A stretch of 64,000 nt of DNA from Oryzias latipes (GCF_002234675.1 NC_019879.2:22625855-22689854), one strand, 5' to 3'. Counted from the first letter of the stretch, positions 12,913 to 27,297 are shown. Program-made: numbers and translations. The notes: a model not told the origin generated them from the sequence alone.

Positions 12913-13739
12913 TAATCACAAAGCAACAAGTTGCTAGAGGTTTGTCATTATTACTGTTAGGTGTAGAATTTATTCATTTTTACTTAGATGCTACTAGGTG
13001 TTTCATACCAAGTTGCTTGTCAGATTTAACTTATGTGGGGGACAATCAGTTCTATCATGACATATGTTTAATCTTCCACTGATTATTTATTTGTTTATTT
13101 ATTTCCAAAATTCTCCTTAGATTTCCAACTTTATTGTCATTGGGCAGAACGTGAAATCAGATACTGCTCATAATTCTACTTTTAGACCAATAAAAAAATC
13201 TACTCCTTGATACAAACTTTACAAAGAAATTTCTATGTTCATATAGGATCAGAGAGAGAGAGAGATGGTCTGGATATTTTGGTCCCAAACCCACTCTTTG
13301 AATTGTCTCCTGTCGAATTGTTTAAACCTAAAGTAAAACGTGTTGCAGTTACAGGTGTAACTGTCAGAATCCATGAGTTTGTACACATCTGAGTTGGATT
13401 CTTCATTTGTTCTGAAGCACCCATAATCCATAAATGATGAAAAAAAAGAGTTTCCATCTCTGGATGTTTTATGAATTCTTCTCACGCATCTCTCTCTGAG
13501 ACATGGGGTTCAGTAATCTGTATCCTTTAGAGGGAGAACCCCATGGAGACACATTAAAGAGATAAATTGGTATCATCCTCATTGTGACACACTCCTCATC
13601 TGTCTCTGCTCACCTCCATTGATCACAATTTATTTTATTTGTGTTGTTTTATTATTAGGCAGAAGAAAAGCATTGCATTAATAAACCTATGATTATAAAA
13701 TTAAACAGAAATTCTAAACCAGTAGACAGGAAACTGGGG

Positions 13740-13960
13740 TCAAGACAAACTGCTTCAGCAGGCCTGGCCTTGTATCATCTTGCAGTGTAATCCATGATCA
13801 CAGGCGACACTGATCATTCACTGTGGATATAATTCATCTCTTAGCAATTATCCAGCTTTGCACTGGAAACACTTCCCTCCACAAAATGATGCATTTCTGT
13901 CCGGTCATATCTGTATGACAAAGCACTGTCATAACTGTAATGATAAATCAATTATTTAAT
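13740..13960. promoter_or_regulatory. Candidate enhancer-like element
   Basis: A complex, repeat-free block with paired TGATCA cores, GATATAATTCATC, AGCAATTATCC and, just downstream, AATCAATTATTTAATTGAT. The density of homeodomain-like sites is the only support; conservation was not tested. Confidence 0.22.
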
Positions 13961-14526
13961 TGATACATCTTAAAAGACATACAAGCTTGCTCAGGGTTTT
14001 TTAGTCTGACAATGAAAAACGTGTGTTCCAGACAGATGTGCTCTGACAAGATTCAGTTGGGGAAAAAAAAGAATATTGTTGTCGCAGTTTTAAAGTGTGC
14101 ATGCAAGGCACAAAAAATCTTTAGATACCTGGTATTAGATGCAAACTTACAAGTACATTGGAATCATTATGTGAGTAATAAAAAAAAGATATTTGGAAAT
14201 GTGACAACTGCATGTCTGCTTCATGTTTTAATCTAATTTTTGTTTTCTATGTTTTCAAAATGATAAGATTTTAGAAAGACTGTGGGAAAATGATTCTTTA
14301 ATTAATCATTTCACTTCAGTGAAATGTCACATTTAAGTTGTTGCAGATCTGTAATAATCTCTCTATTACTGGATGACTGTAAAACTTAACAGTCGTTGAA
14401 ATCAAGCATAACATGAAATTAAAAAAAAATTTCCAGGCACCAAACATTAGTAGCTACAGGATCTGAACATGCTCTAATCGTGACTGAAATAAAAGACCTA
14501 CCAATTCCTAATAAATGACTGAGCCT

Positions 14527-15496
14527 TTACAGTTTTTCTCAGTCGCTTTAGTACAATTCTCAGATCAGAATGAAATTCCCCAAACTATTTGTTAAATCTT
14601 CACATCATGATGTCACTTGTGCACATCATATAAGCAGTTTCTCACTTCTTTGAACAAGTTGCAATTGCTTTGGTCTATCCATGCAAATGATTATGTACAA
14701 TTCTCTGCTCTTTGCTACATTATCAATTGTTTATGTCATGTTGATCAAAATGTATTATATAGTTCACTGTGCAATAGTCTTACTCCTCAAAACACCTAGT
14801 CATTAGTTCATCGTATAAGTCATTAACTGCAAAATGGTTGACCAAGTTGTCAAAATGTGACAAACATATTTCGCTGCATTGCAAGAGAGGATATTCGCTG
14901 TGATGTGGATGAGAATTTGTGGCCTAACATACAGGAACGACAAGAGGTTTAGGAAGACCACACCAATTCCTACTGCACTGCCTGTACTGTTGTACAGAAT
15001 ATTGTCATATCTTTTTTTCCCTTTGTGTTACGGTTTGCAGTGGGTTTTTTTCTATGTTGGTATTACATGGTCTGTCAACAAATTACAAAATGATCAATAA
15101 AAGTGTAAATGTGAATCTTGTCCAGTCTCTTGCAATCAAACAGAAAAGGTGTAACTTACATTTTACAATAATTGTCATCCAAACTTTAGCCATAGTTTAC
15201 ATCAGAACCTCCCTCTAAAGTACACAGTTATATTGACAACATGACTAAGTCATTTGACTGTCTTGTTTGTAGACAATGACACAAGGACTTGACATTCTGA
15301 TGGCACTGACATGTTCAATGACATAAAGACTTAGTTTTGAGAGATGAACTAAAGATTCTGAGCAAGTTACAGGCTTTTGCAAGAAATCCATAGTGTTTTA
15401 CTGTTTGTACAAATTGTTTTGAGAAATGCACACACGTTTTTGCAAACTTCAATTCTGATCTGAGAATTGTACTAAAGCGACTGAGAAAAACTGTAA
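14527..15496 (+). mobile_element. Tc1/IS630-type DNA transposon relic
   Basis: The two ends are essentially perfect inverted repeats of about 45 bases: 14527-14571 begins TTACAGTTTTTCTCAG and 15452-15496 ends CTGAGAAAAACTGTAA. The ends sit next to TA dinucleotides, as expected for the Tc1/mariner/IS630 superfamily. Inside, 14866-14949 on the + strand translates to a transposase-like C-terminal remnant (FRCIAREDIRCDVDENLWPN) followed by a stop at 14950. The motif CDVDENLWPN recurs, as I recall, in fish transposase-like proteins. The 970-base span is too short for a full transposase, so this is an internally deleted, decayed copy. The near-identical ends suggest fairly recent mobility. Confidence 0.7.
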
Positions 15497-18400
15497 GCTT
15501 GTTTTGATTAATAAGCCAAAGAGTTTTGCCCACAACAAAAAAGGACTGAATTAATTGAAAAATTATGACCATTAAAAAAAAAGTTTTTTTTTTAGTTTAC
15601 TAAAAAGCAAAGTGATGTGGGCTGGGATAGGTATTGCAAGTTCTGACTTTGTGACATTTGGTGATGTGCTTCATGCTGAAAGATTTAACATCTAATAATG
15701 GCTTTACTTCATGTTCCTCCTCAAAATCAAATGCCATTTACAATAAAAGCATGAAATAGTACCACAGTTTGAGGTTCTTGCATCTCTTTTCAGTTTTAGT
15801 GTTGTTTCAGTTTAAGCTGTCTTGATTACATTTTTAAAACCCCTTTATTCTGAGTTTTATTAAAGCTTTCAAAGCAGGGTTGTGTTCTTATGATCCTTGG
15901 GCATTAGTAAAGAGGTCACAGGTAGAATGCAAACAAAGGCATGTAGAGAAGGGAATCCACACAACTCTGGCCGTGTTAGATGGAAAACTTGGGCTGGGTT
16001 GAAGTACAACAACAGGGCACCGGTATAATGTCTCAAAATAACAAATATGCAACACTTTATAAATGGGTTAGCAACCGGAAATGTGAAGCCAGGGCTCATT
16101 ACATCAATAAAATCAATTTAATTGTACTCTGTGACTCACATTCACGACTGAAATCAGCTTTTACTGAGCTGCTATAATCCATAATCCTACCTGATGCACA
16201 GCATGGTGACATCAGTGCCTGATATTTACACAGTGAAGCGCAGATTGCATGATCCTACTACTGAGTGCACAGGCTGAGCAGTCATTGCAATATAACAATA
16301 GTTATAAATTAAAAAGTATGAAGATATTTTGTAAAATCATGTGATATAATATTTAAACAAAATCAGTCAATGACCTGACCAACTTTCCACTGATGAAGTG
16401 TTTGCTGCAGAGCAGAGATACTGTCTGCAATTTTTTGTTGCTATTGACCATGTGCAGAGAGACCATAGTCTATGATACTTGATTCATTTTTTTATCATCA
16501 TCTACAACATCCAGCAGCTTAATGGCTATTAATGGCAGTTTTTATCAGAGCTTCGGTCAACTCTCCAGAATGTTCCCGTCCAATATGGTGCTGGCTTTTG
16601 GCAACACATGTGTATCCCCCTACACATTTTTTAAGATCAAATAACATTCATTTTCTCTTTTTTGTGCACTACAATCATCAGTATTGGGTATCTATGTTAT
16701 TGTCAAATGTATGGTATACCTCAGATGTTCTTTTATGAAGTATATACTCCATTTACCTCTGTTTATTAGCTTAGCTTAGGTTTGTCAGGCTGTGCTCATA
16801 AAGGAAACTCTTATTCAAAATGAAATCATAATTAAACTTTTTAGTCCCAGCAACAACCATGCACAAATGTTTTACATTGTTTTCTCGAAAGTAATGTTTA
16901 CTGCAAATCACACCAAGGGGTCACAGTTCTAGGAAAAACACATTTAATAATAAAAAAGGAGACATTAGAGCAAGAATAAACTCATTGAAATAATGGTAAC
17001 ATGCCCTATGAGACTTACTCATCTAGTATGTGTGGCAGAATGTGACAGAACTAGACTGTGGTGCTCTGGACGCCGACATGTTATGTGTTCCACACCCACG
17101 TGCAGCAGGAGCTCCAGTTTGGGTTATTTTTACACCAGCACCTGGCTGTGATGTAGACTTGCTCTGGCCTGCACATTCGTTTCCCTCTGCACAATCAGGT
17201 GTGAGAGCAAGTGATCTTCGTTCACTGCAATTAAGATTCTGCCTCTGTCTTCTCCTAGTACGCAATTACTGCTCTGCTGCTGTTTGCTCTAATTGCTCTT
17301 TCTGCAGGGATTGGTGAGGAGCCAGTGGTTGTTATGGGGAGGGGATTATCTTCTTTCTTTTACTCTTGCTATTTAAAAAAAGTCATGTGTAAACTCCCCA
17401 ATGTAATTGCTGGGCCTCATGATTAATTGTCTATTGAAATTAGCGCTGGGCTAGCTTTCATTTTTGCTGCACGAAGTATTAATTAATGGTAACTCTCCTC
17501 TCTTTTTCTTTGTTGTTCACCCATTCTGAGGCCCATCTTTTGAATATTCATTGTAAACTAATTCAGCCCAACATTTGACACTAGAAAATCACAAAAACAA
17601 ATATACGAATTAAATCAATATGTTTTCTTTTTCGGTCATTAATAATGTTTACACTAGGTTGACAGGTTTAAAAAAGCCGTCTTTTATTCAAATGGGTTAG
17701 TCCAAAGGTGTCACAAAATATGCAAAGCAGTGTTTCATCCTTTGTTTTTCTTTGCAGCACGAAGAGCGTTCACACTTAATTCAGTCTGTGTTTATTTAAC
17801 CCTTGTGAGAAATGACAAGTTGAATAAGTGCCATATAATCACATACAGCATGTTGTTACAATGTGATGTATAACGCAATATGACCTTGAATAAAACATGC
17901 ACCAGTAGAATACATTTGGGGTTATATGGAGATTTTCAGATTGGTCTGAATCAGATTAACATTAGAATATCTCCATACTCTATCGTTCTCATTGGCTAGA
18001 GTGGAGGATGGTTTCAGTTGCCACTGCACCCCCACAATGCATGAATCTGCTGGAAATCAGCACCAACTGAGGCCATTGACATTCAGCAAATGAAAAGATA
18101 TCTCATTGGTTTTTGCAACATTAGTTATTCCCACGGTCTGGATTGTTATGTGCTTGATTTTTCATTTTCAACAAAATTCTTCACTTGTAACCCAGTCTTT
18201 TTATGATCCTTTTCACAAAATTTGCACAACTTTAGCTATAAATTTCCCAGTACCAATTTGGGGTCAATAAAGATTTTTTAAGTGAATTTACTTGAAGCAA
18301 ATAATGATGAGATAAAGTGGGCCATGTTTAAAATAAGGAAATGTTTATCAATGTTATCCAAGAAAATTGCTTGAAGGTTTCTTTGTTTCACCAATATTTT

Positions 18401-21400
18401 TTTGGCAATGGATCCACATCAAAGGTCAGCCATTTTATTTTTCCTTCTTTCCTTCTTTAAAGGAATTTGGACCTTCAAATCTACCACCCTGTACCCTCTG
18501 GAGACAGAATTTGCTATCCACTGCTATGTTGTCCATAGATGCTTACAAAGTTCTATACCAGAAACATCCAAACGTTGATTTTTTTTTTTCTTGGAGGAGA
18601 GTCCAGTTTTCTTTTGTTATAAAATATTTTACCGTCTGAAATACACACACAAAAAAGAAACGATACAGTTGTTAACATTTACATTTCTTTTAAAACTGCT
18701 AATAATGTATTCATCTTGCTCAAATATCTCTTCAAAGGGATTTCTTACAACTGAGTGCAATGTGCGATTAAACATTGCCAGCCCATAGTAATAGTATTTT
18801 GTAAGTACCCCTCAAGTTTAAGGAGTGCATTTTGTGCATGAAAGGTCTATATTGTTGAGACTGGGGGCAAATAAACATTGATTGTGGTCCGGAAGGTGGG
18901 TCCTCTGCGGTGTGATTGGTTGATGTTTTAAAGCGTCAAGCGCACTGCAATCAGCAAAAACACCTTGCACCTGAGAGCGATGCAGTCTTTCGACCAACCC
19001 GTCCTGACAGTGCCTGTTTATGTTGTATTCCAAGTCACTGTTTGCTAGTCTAGTTAAAACCCACAAACAAAGAAAATAAACCAAAAAAACAAATGAAATA
19101 TCGGAGAAGGAGAGTGCTTGTTCAAGGAGAACATACAGAGATGCTTGAGAGGTGCGGGTAAATGAGGAAGAGTGTGCCCCTTACTGTGTGGCGGCTCATA
19201 CATCCATGGCACATTTAATGCTGGTACCACAAAATGCATGATTTGTTTGAATTATCAACTTAACCAGATCAGCTACAGACACAATGACCAATGTCAAGCC
19301 TTGGAATTGAAACTCTGAAATGATTTCTCTTTAATGCAATGTACTGTTGCCAAATTCCCCAGATTTTGTTTATGAAAGAATCATGTAGAAATAAGTTTTT
19401 ACATTCTTATATCTAGTAAAGTTACAAGAGAAAGTTTCAGACTTAATTTGTTTTAATCAATTCAAAAATCTGTACGGTAAAATAAGAAATTAGAGATTTT
19501 TTATGTTATTGTTTTTTATCTGGGTTATATTGGGATTAGAAAAATCATGTAAGATCAGCATATTTCCTATCAGGTTAACCAGTATATAGACACTTTCAGT
19601 TTCACATATTTGTCTGATCCTGACTATAAACACAAAAAACTGTCAGACCTTCCTGTTGATTGGTTCAATGCACATTTGCATGAAGGTATCAAAGTGGGCA
19701 CCCCAAAGCAGTGTCTTCACACCTCCGCATCTCCGAATGGGCTCTGAGTTAAACTACACATGCAGTAAAATGGCTTTGACATAACCTGATCCTCACAATA
19801 AGGGCACACTCCAGCACTTTCTCCCATCATACATCAGTGCCAGGAAACCGTAGACATGGAGACATGCTGATTGAATCAAAAGCCATGAAAGCTCTGGGGA
19901 AAGTTCATCTGAACTGAACCAGCAGCAAACACTGACGATTCCGCCTAACTGTATCTGCTGTAACAACATTTGAGGACTTGGAGGTCATTGAGCATCAGCA
20001 GAAGAACACAAAAGAGAAAATACAAAGTCCTTTTTACTGATGTCAGCTTTCTTTTGGAATACAAGCCATTAAAGAGAAACTACAGGAAAGTATTCATAGG
20101 TTTTTTACATTAACTGTATATCCCAACTTTTTTTATCATTTTCTATCTCAGACATTATTTCGAATAAAGCATATGCTGTTTTGATAAACTTGTCTTCAGA
20201 AAAAATTACTTCTCACCTTGTTAGTTTTAAACGCACTTGATATACAAGAGTTGCACCTACAATTTACTATTCTTGTTCATAAACAATTTCCTGTTTATGG
20301 CCAAAACCCTATGCACCACTCTTTATGTCTTCATGAGTCATTCACTCTTATGCATTTCACCACACAGAGACATGTTATCATCCTCTGGGGATAAATGACC
20401 AATAACTTTGACAAATGAGAGTAAAATTGCCTTTAAGAGAGAGATGATCGAAATCTGATTTAGTGGATTATGTTACAGCAACTGCAATATTCATTGTATT
20501 ATTATACAATAAAACAGTGACTGGGAGGCTTGACAGCTATTTAGTTGTTTTAGAAATTATGAAGAAGTTTAAATTTGTTTGTGTCAATAAAAGTGAACAA
20601 AACGTTTTCTGTTTTTGACCGAGAACACAAACTCTTTCTGTACTATGCAGTGACAAGCAAGTATTCTGTCTAAAGCTCAAAAAAGATTTTAAAAGAAAGA
20701 AAAAATACATGAATTTTTATACATACATTAATACACACTTTTTCTGCCTGACTTAAAATGGTCGCTTATACATCTATGCTGTCTTGGTCTTGTCAGATAA
20801 AGTTACATTACTTTATAGACCTCTTAAGAATTAAAGGTTTTGTCCTCCAGATTAATGTTCTTCTGTGACAGAAGTGAACCTCTCTGCAGATCACTAAGAG
20901 ACCAAATGGGTCTCAATACAGACGTGAGAAAACTTGCTATTTCTTGGAGAACCACCCACATGTTCGCTGGTGGAGCTCCACTTCATGCTGGAAGTGACAG
21001 TTGGTCTTCTCCAAAACTGAAGTTTTTCCTTTTTTGTGGCGCAGAAAAGAAGTGTTATTATATACGCTTTAGCAGGAGATGAGAGATGGCAGAGAGAAGG
21101 AATGTCAGAAAAAAAGCCTTATAAAATTTTTAGAAATTGCAAATAAAATCCAGAATAAAAGGGCATGTAAAATATCAAGAACAAATTTTGATTTGAAGGA
21201 GCTGAAATAAAATTGTAAAAGAAAGACTAATATTTTGCAAGCTTTTGTCTGATTTGATCACTGATCTTTAACAAGTAATTGAATAAAAATATGACTCAAA
21301 TCTAAGTGACAACTGCTCTTATGGGTGAAAACAGGCTGCCTGCAGACAAAAAATGGGCAAACCTATGCGAGACATGCAGATGGTGCACACCAAATTTTAG

Positions 21401-21493
21401 GATCCTAGAGCAAAATGTTAATGCACATAATTTTTCTGTGGTTATGCTGTGGGCCACAGGTCTTGGCGAACACTTAAACAACACGTGAGGGTA
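15497..21493. other. Gene-free stretch
   Basis: No gene seen. Candidate elements lie at 17030-17330 and 17390-17580. A short LINE-tail-like string (AATTTGGGGTCAATAAAG) is at 18256-18273. A complex block at 19790-19990 has no assigned role. Confidence 0.4.
17390..17580. promoter_or_regulatory. Candidate homeodomain-rich enhancer
   Basis: Within 190 bases there are TGTAATTGC, CATGATTAATTGTC, GAAATTAGCGC, TATTAATTAATGG and GTAAACTAATTC, set in low-repeat sequence. The adjoining block 17030-17330 is also complex and holds AATTAAG and GCAATTACTG. This is the densest such cluster noted by eye in the first half of the window. Function is inferred from motifs and position only. Confidence 0.3.
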
Positions 21494-21580
21494 AATCAAA
21501 TCAAATCAAATTTTATTTAGAAAATAGCGCTTCTCATGCATTGCGCAGCTCGAAGCACTTTAACGTTAAAAACAAAAAAA
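21494..21580 (-). repeat. LINE/SINE 3' tail, minus strand
   Basis: TCAAATCAAATCAAATTTTATTT followed by AGCGCTTCTCATGC is, in reverse complement, the usual fish retroelement end (GCGCT ... AAATAAAATTTGATTTGA). The element body beyond about 21580 is not recognisable. Confidence 0.55.
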
Positions 21581-23473
21581 TCACAATGTTACAGTAAAAA
21601 CCCAACCCACCCTTTACCCTTCCCATTCCCCTCTGTTAAAAATATGCCAACACATGACCCCACTTACAATGAATAATGACTATGTAACTTCTTAAAAAAA
21701 ATTTAAAAAAATAAAAAAATAACAAACGTAAGGCTTGGCTCTGCTGTGAGGAAACAATATATGGGAATCTCTTCATACCAGGAGCCAGCTTGGCTCCTGG
21801 TATGAATGCTGTCAGAGTCAAGATAAGACACAGGCATGTCCTAAAGATTTTTTATTTTTTCAATACCCCTCAAACTCTGCGCACTGCACAAGGAGCCCGT
21901 TAGTGCTGTTCAAGTGACAGCGCTTGCAGTCTGACTGTTAGAAATTAAGAAATTAGACAGAGTGTAGTTTCTGTGGGTCTCCTATTACATATAATCTTCA
22001 GACCCCATGCATGCAGAATTTGTAAGCAGTCAGTAAGAATCCTCACTAACGTGTAGAGTCAGAACAAGATATGACAGCATCACCTGAACTTTGTAACTCT
22101 TAAGACGTTACATGTAACTTACATTATTCTTAAAAATACTTGATCATACACTTACCACATGCACAACAATGGTAAGTTCTATTTTCATTCAGTCCCTTAA
22201 GGTGACCACGAATCTTAAGGAAACTGCAAGACACACCAGCGCTCCTCTTAAGATGTGGCCACACCTTTCTACCACCCTCCACAGGCCCGGACTACCCAAA
22301 AATCCGCAGCACCCGTACAGGTGCATGTGACTGTAAAGCATTAACCATTTCATAGTCAAATAGGCATTCTTTGTGAAAGCTTCTCATGACTTGTTTGTTC
22401 TGTTTTTAGAAACATTATAGCCAGTGAAACACACTCAAAAATACAGCTGTAGTGTGTTAGTTACTGTTTATCATTAGAGCTTAACAGAAGTAAAGAACAA
22501 TTTGTTTTTGAAGACTGTGGACAAAATTATGCTATTGTCTTTTGGCACTTGCACAAGAACAGCTGCTACTTACTTTGCAATAAGACGGAAATTTTGTTAA
22601 GTGTTATCACACAGTAAAGATTGTTTTTAGAAAAACTGGTTCTTAATAATGCTGTAATCAGAACAAATAATTTGAAGAAATCACTTAACGTATGATGGAT
22701 AATGAATTGCTTTCATAGTAGACATTGGACACTGCTCATGTTATTGTCTTATAGTGATGACCAAGGATGTGTGACCAATTTTCCTGGTGGTACTCGGTGA
22801 CCCTGATCCTCTCTGGAGTTGCTCTGCTTCATCCTCTGCTCTGTGTTGTCATAGTTACCTCCTCTTACCATCTTTTTAAGGTCACGGGTTCCGGTGAGCT
22901 CTTCCCTCAGAGAACAAGCTTAACTAATGCCATGAAGGTTCAGGTTTGATGTAAATAGACTCAGCTGACAGCCCTCCTGTACAAGTCCTGAATTACATCT
23001 GCGCAAAGGAAATGATTTGTTCTAACAGTGAGCACTCAGCGCTGTGTAACATTAGCGTTACCAGGGAAATAGCGGCTGATTGCGCAGGCTGGAATTAGGT
23101 ATTGATCAGAGGAGAGGGCCCGGCGCCAGTGAGGGACTGAAATGGGTCCGCCACACAGATTTACAAGGGATGGGGGTGGGGGTGAGGCTGCATACTTTGC
23201 CCCAGCTCAGAGCTGAAAACCCCTCAGGAACCAATTTAAAGGCCGCTACAGTGCAATATCTTCAGCAGTCAATAATGGAAATCTGATGCCCCTTCTACCA
23301 TCAATGTGACCGCTCTTCTCCCTCTCGTTAGAGCACCTTGAAAGTTCTAGGCCAATCCATAGACATAATGGATTCCCAATGACATGAGGATATTTTGACT
23401 TTGGTGTTCTCTGTGTAATTACAACTCCAACTAAGTTGGTAGTTTTAAAGATCTCTTCTGTGATAGCACTCTT
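21581..23473. other. Noncoding stretch
   Basis: No gene seen. It includes a perfect hairpin at 21772-21806 and a relatively GC-rich, low-repeat block at 23030-23290 of unknown role. Confidence 0.4.
21772..21806. repeat. Perfect 16-bp inverted repeat (hairpin)
   Basis: TTCATACCAGGAGCCA, a GCT spacer, then its exact reverse complement. Direct observation; function unknown. Confidence 0.85.
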
Positions 23474-23800
<327 letters not shown>

Positions 23801-26800
23801 TTGATGAATGATGGAATGTTCCATGTTTGCAATGTAAATGTGGTAAACACAAAAAAAATAAGGCTGTTGTTTTAAAATGCACTACTTAAATTTAAGTGTA
23901 AAAAATATATATTTCCTCATTTTTATTAAATGTGAAAAGCACCATTTTGTTTTATATTTGATTTTGGACTTTAATAAATGCAGAATGGAAGGAACAAAAC
24001 TGATGCGGACAGTTGTGTGTTGGGTTGTTTCTGACGGTGGGTTGGTGCATGAGCACATCAGACGCAATCTGGACAATGAAAGAAAAGCATCCTGTTTTCA
24101 TTCCTGTTGGCATTTTTTTCTGTTCTCCACAAAAAATCTATTTTGTTGCTCTGACGCCACTCCTGGTGTCGACAACATAAATACCAGTAATAATTTTCTT
24201 AATTTGTCTATAAACCAAAGACACCAAACCCCCAACAGACACGTTTTAGATCTCAACCTTCAATTGGTCTAAACTCATGAAAAACGACAGTCGTTCCAAT
24301 TATAACATGTTATAAGATAACACCTGCTTTCTAACTAACATACAAGATAATTAACTTGTATAAAATGATTAATTTACTTGTCATCACTGTAATTTAAGAT
24401 GGACTGATTAATGAGAATTTACCCTCTTAAATTTTGGTGAAGTTATTGTCTTTGTTTAAAAAAAAAAAAGCAGCTCATTTGCTCTTTAGCCTTCTGACTT
24501 TAGCAGACAGTTTCTTTTGGCTGACCTGGCTCTGAGACTAGCTGTTGAACCCCGAATGCTAGAAAGTCTTGGTTCAACAGTTGATTCATGCAAAAGGAAT
24601 CTGTGTCTTTTTATATCTGGACAGACATGAAGTAATATAAGAGTACTGCACCTCCTCTCAATGGATCCAATCATTTTCCTGACAAGAAATCCGCCCTCTC
24701 CTGGCAGTGCTTTTTAATGCAGCTGTAATGGGAGAGGAACACCCTGCGACGTCTCACCGTCTTTAACCTTTCAGGGGTCATCACATCATTTGGAGTCTTC
24801 TGTGCAGCAAAAAAGAATACATCTCTGGTGTACAATATCCCGATCTGGGAGACGTTATCCCCCTGTCTCATCACAGAAATTGATTAGTTGATGCATTTGC
24901 TATTTTTTTGATAGATGCATAAAATAAAGCCTCAAAGGCAACAGAGGCAGACACTTTAATAGGATCCAGCTATCTCTGACAGTGAATTCCATGACCACGA
25001 TGTAATGGAAAACCAGCCTGTCTGATCTTCTTGAATCTCTTAGAAAGGGGCCCCACTATTGTTGAGGAGCTGTTAGCTGCATCCACAGACACTAGGGTGT
25101 TATAAGTAGTCACACTGTCCATGGGAAGGGGGACATGCTCTCATTTCACCATATCTATACTACAGTGAAATTATGGCTCTGTCATCAACAAAGCAATGAA
25201 AGCTTCATAAACTTTGATGTAATCCAACAGAGATTTAATTTCACCTGACAGGGAAATTGAATCATTATATGACATAATCTACCAGTCTGTGAAGATTTAT
25301 TTCAAATGTGATGTGTACTGGCACTGATTAGAATTCATACCTATATGTGCAGTCTTTGAGAATCCAATCTATAAGACAACAAAAAGTCGTTTGCTGTGTG
25401 TGTTTGCGTGCATCTCCATCTGAATGCCAAGGCATCGATTAATTTCCTTCTGTTTGTATAGTAATATTGCACATTTGCTGGTGCTGCCAGTTTAATATGT
25501 TGTGCATCTTTTTTTGTCTCATCCCTTATAGTGGATTCAATGTCATCTCTTTGTTATGTCAAAATGCAATCAATGAAGGTCTTCCCAGCCTGTGCACTGA
25601 AAGTCAAACCCAACCTGTCTGGCCCTACTCTTGAGCGTTTCTGTCAAATCTATGAATCAAACCCATATTTCTTGGAGTCATGTTGCACAAGTCCTCTCTC
25701 AGGTTTGTGTGTGCTCCTGCACCTAATATACAAAGTATCTATTGAAATATGCATGAGACCCATGATGCTTGCACTAAAAATACACTCAAATAGGGAATAC
25801 ATTGACAGCTCTGTTATTGAGCTCTCCTTGAGCTTCCTCTGTCATGGCAGCCATACATCGCTCTCAAGGCTCATGTATTATCAAAAGCACGCAGCACCTC
25901 CATCTTTCCCCTCCCTTCTCTCTTCCTCAGACTCACAAACACACAACTTGTTTTATTCTATGAGCCACCTTTTTACCTGGCATTTACATGCAAATGCATA
26001 AGTCGTGGTGTCCCTGCAAGTTCACACCAAGGTCAGAACATGCAATCTCCACTGAATGTTAAAACAAGCCAGAAAACTACCATTCAGACAGTCCAGGCCT
26101 GATTTAGCATGCTAACTGAGAATGCTCTCTATGACAAGACTGCACATACGGGGAGTGTTTGGTTAAGTTGCCAGAATCTCTTTTAAATAAGAATAAACCT
26201 AATGACCCAAAGGCTGTTTTTGGACAAACCACAAAACTTATTAAGACTCAAGAAGCAAAGTGGGAATTTGTAGAAACAACTCTTTTAACAACTGCCGTCA
26301 GAGGAGTGCGGAGAAACAAAAGTCCATGGCAAATGTAGAACAGGCTTAATGCTGAATAAGCATGAGGAGGATCATAAATGTCCCGTGTGCTCCTGTTGAA
26401 AGCATAGTGAATCCCTTTCCAGCATAGCTTGACCTACTTTTTGAATAATGAAGAAACTTAGGGAACAATGTCCATGTAAAATAAAAACATCACCAGAAGA
26501 AACTCAGAATGTTCTTAAAAAAAAGTGTGACTTATTGTACTCATTAGTCTGCAGTGATGGGCAAAATGCATTTTATGTTTTATGTATAAAATTTAATTTT
26601 TTTGTGTCTTAACACTTGGTTAAAACATTTTTGAAAGAACATTTAAAGTAAATAATGTTTTTTTTTATACAAAAACAAAACGTGCTTTCGCTTTATAGCA
26701 GATCTTTGTAAATATTAGCATTTTAACCTCAAGTATCTAAAGAGATTGGACAGGAGAAGATCTCTCTTGGGAACCCACTGTAGGATACCCTTATTGGAAA

Positions 26801-27049
26801 AAATCATTGCAAAAGCAGTGCTTTTAATTTGAAACAAAGTTGTTCTGAAGCATCTACACTTCATATTTGTGGTCACTGGTGTTGCTTTACTTTTCAGAGT
26901 AAATAGAAACACCCATCCCTTCTTGGAGTTGCCTGTTAACTGACCCAGATTTCACAATGTGGTTGAACAAGACACTTAACCAGAAATATTGCCAGACAAC
27001 CTGTAAATGGGAAAATACATAAACTATTTGCTCCTCATTATTGAAGGGA
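23801..27049. other. Gene-free stretch
   Basis: No supported gene. Positions 24960-25400 and 25500-26050 are low-repeat blocks; the second contains a 156-codon open frame that I reject as coding. Confidence 0.4.
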
Positions 27050-27297
27050 TCTTGCTGAGGGGGTTTAGGCCTTCTGGGCAATGTGTTTTGGAAATGTCCC
27101 TTCAGGAGGACAATTCTGGACAGACTCGGGACTCTCTTGAGAGATTGCATCTCCTGGCTAACTTGAGAACACCTCTGTGTCCCCAAGAAAACATTGAAGG
27201 AGGTGGCAGGGGGAGAGGGAGGTCTCTGCATCATTACTCAGACCGTTGCCCTTGTGACCCAGTTCTAGATAAGCAGCGGAAAATGGATGGATGAATG
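27050..27297 (+). repeat. LINE 3' end ending in ATGGATGGATGA
   Basis: The 3' part matches the layout of a common teleost non-LTR retrotransposon end: a GAAGGAGGTGGCAGGGGGAG block, then GACCGTTGCCCTTGTGACCC, then GATAAGCAGCGGAAAATGG and a GGAT-type tail. A short severely truncated copy; subfamily uncertain. Confidence 0.6.

Larger units (their letters stand above)
10346..14526. other. Gene-free stretch
   Basis: No gene seen. It includes a complex block at 11040-11340 and a candidate element at 13740-13960 (listed separately), a G15 tract at 12898-12912, and a short AG repeat near 13248-13264. Confidence 0.4.

Noticed and set aside
21772-21806. A microRNA precursor
   Set aside because: The 16-bp stem with a 3-base loop is too short for a Drosha/Dicer hairpin.
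25531-26001. A 156-codon + strand open frame in the desert
   Set aside because: No domain or signal, many rare-looking residue runs, no promoter or splice context. Probably an open frame by chance in a low-stop block.
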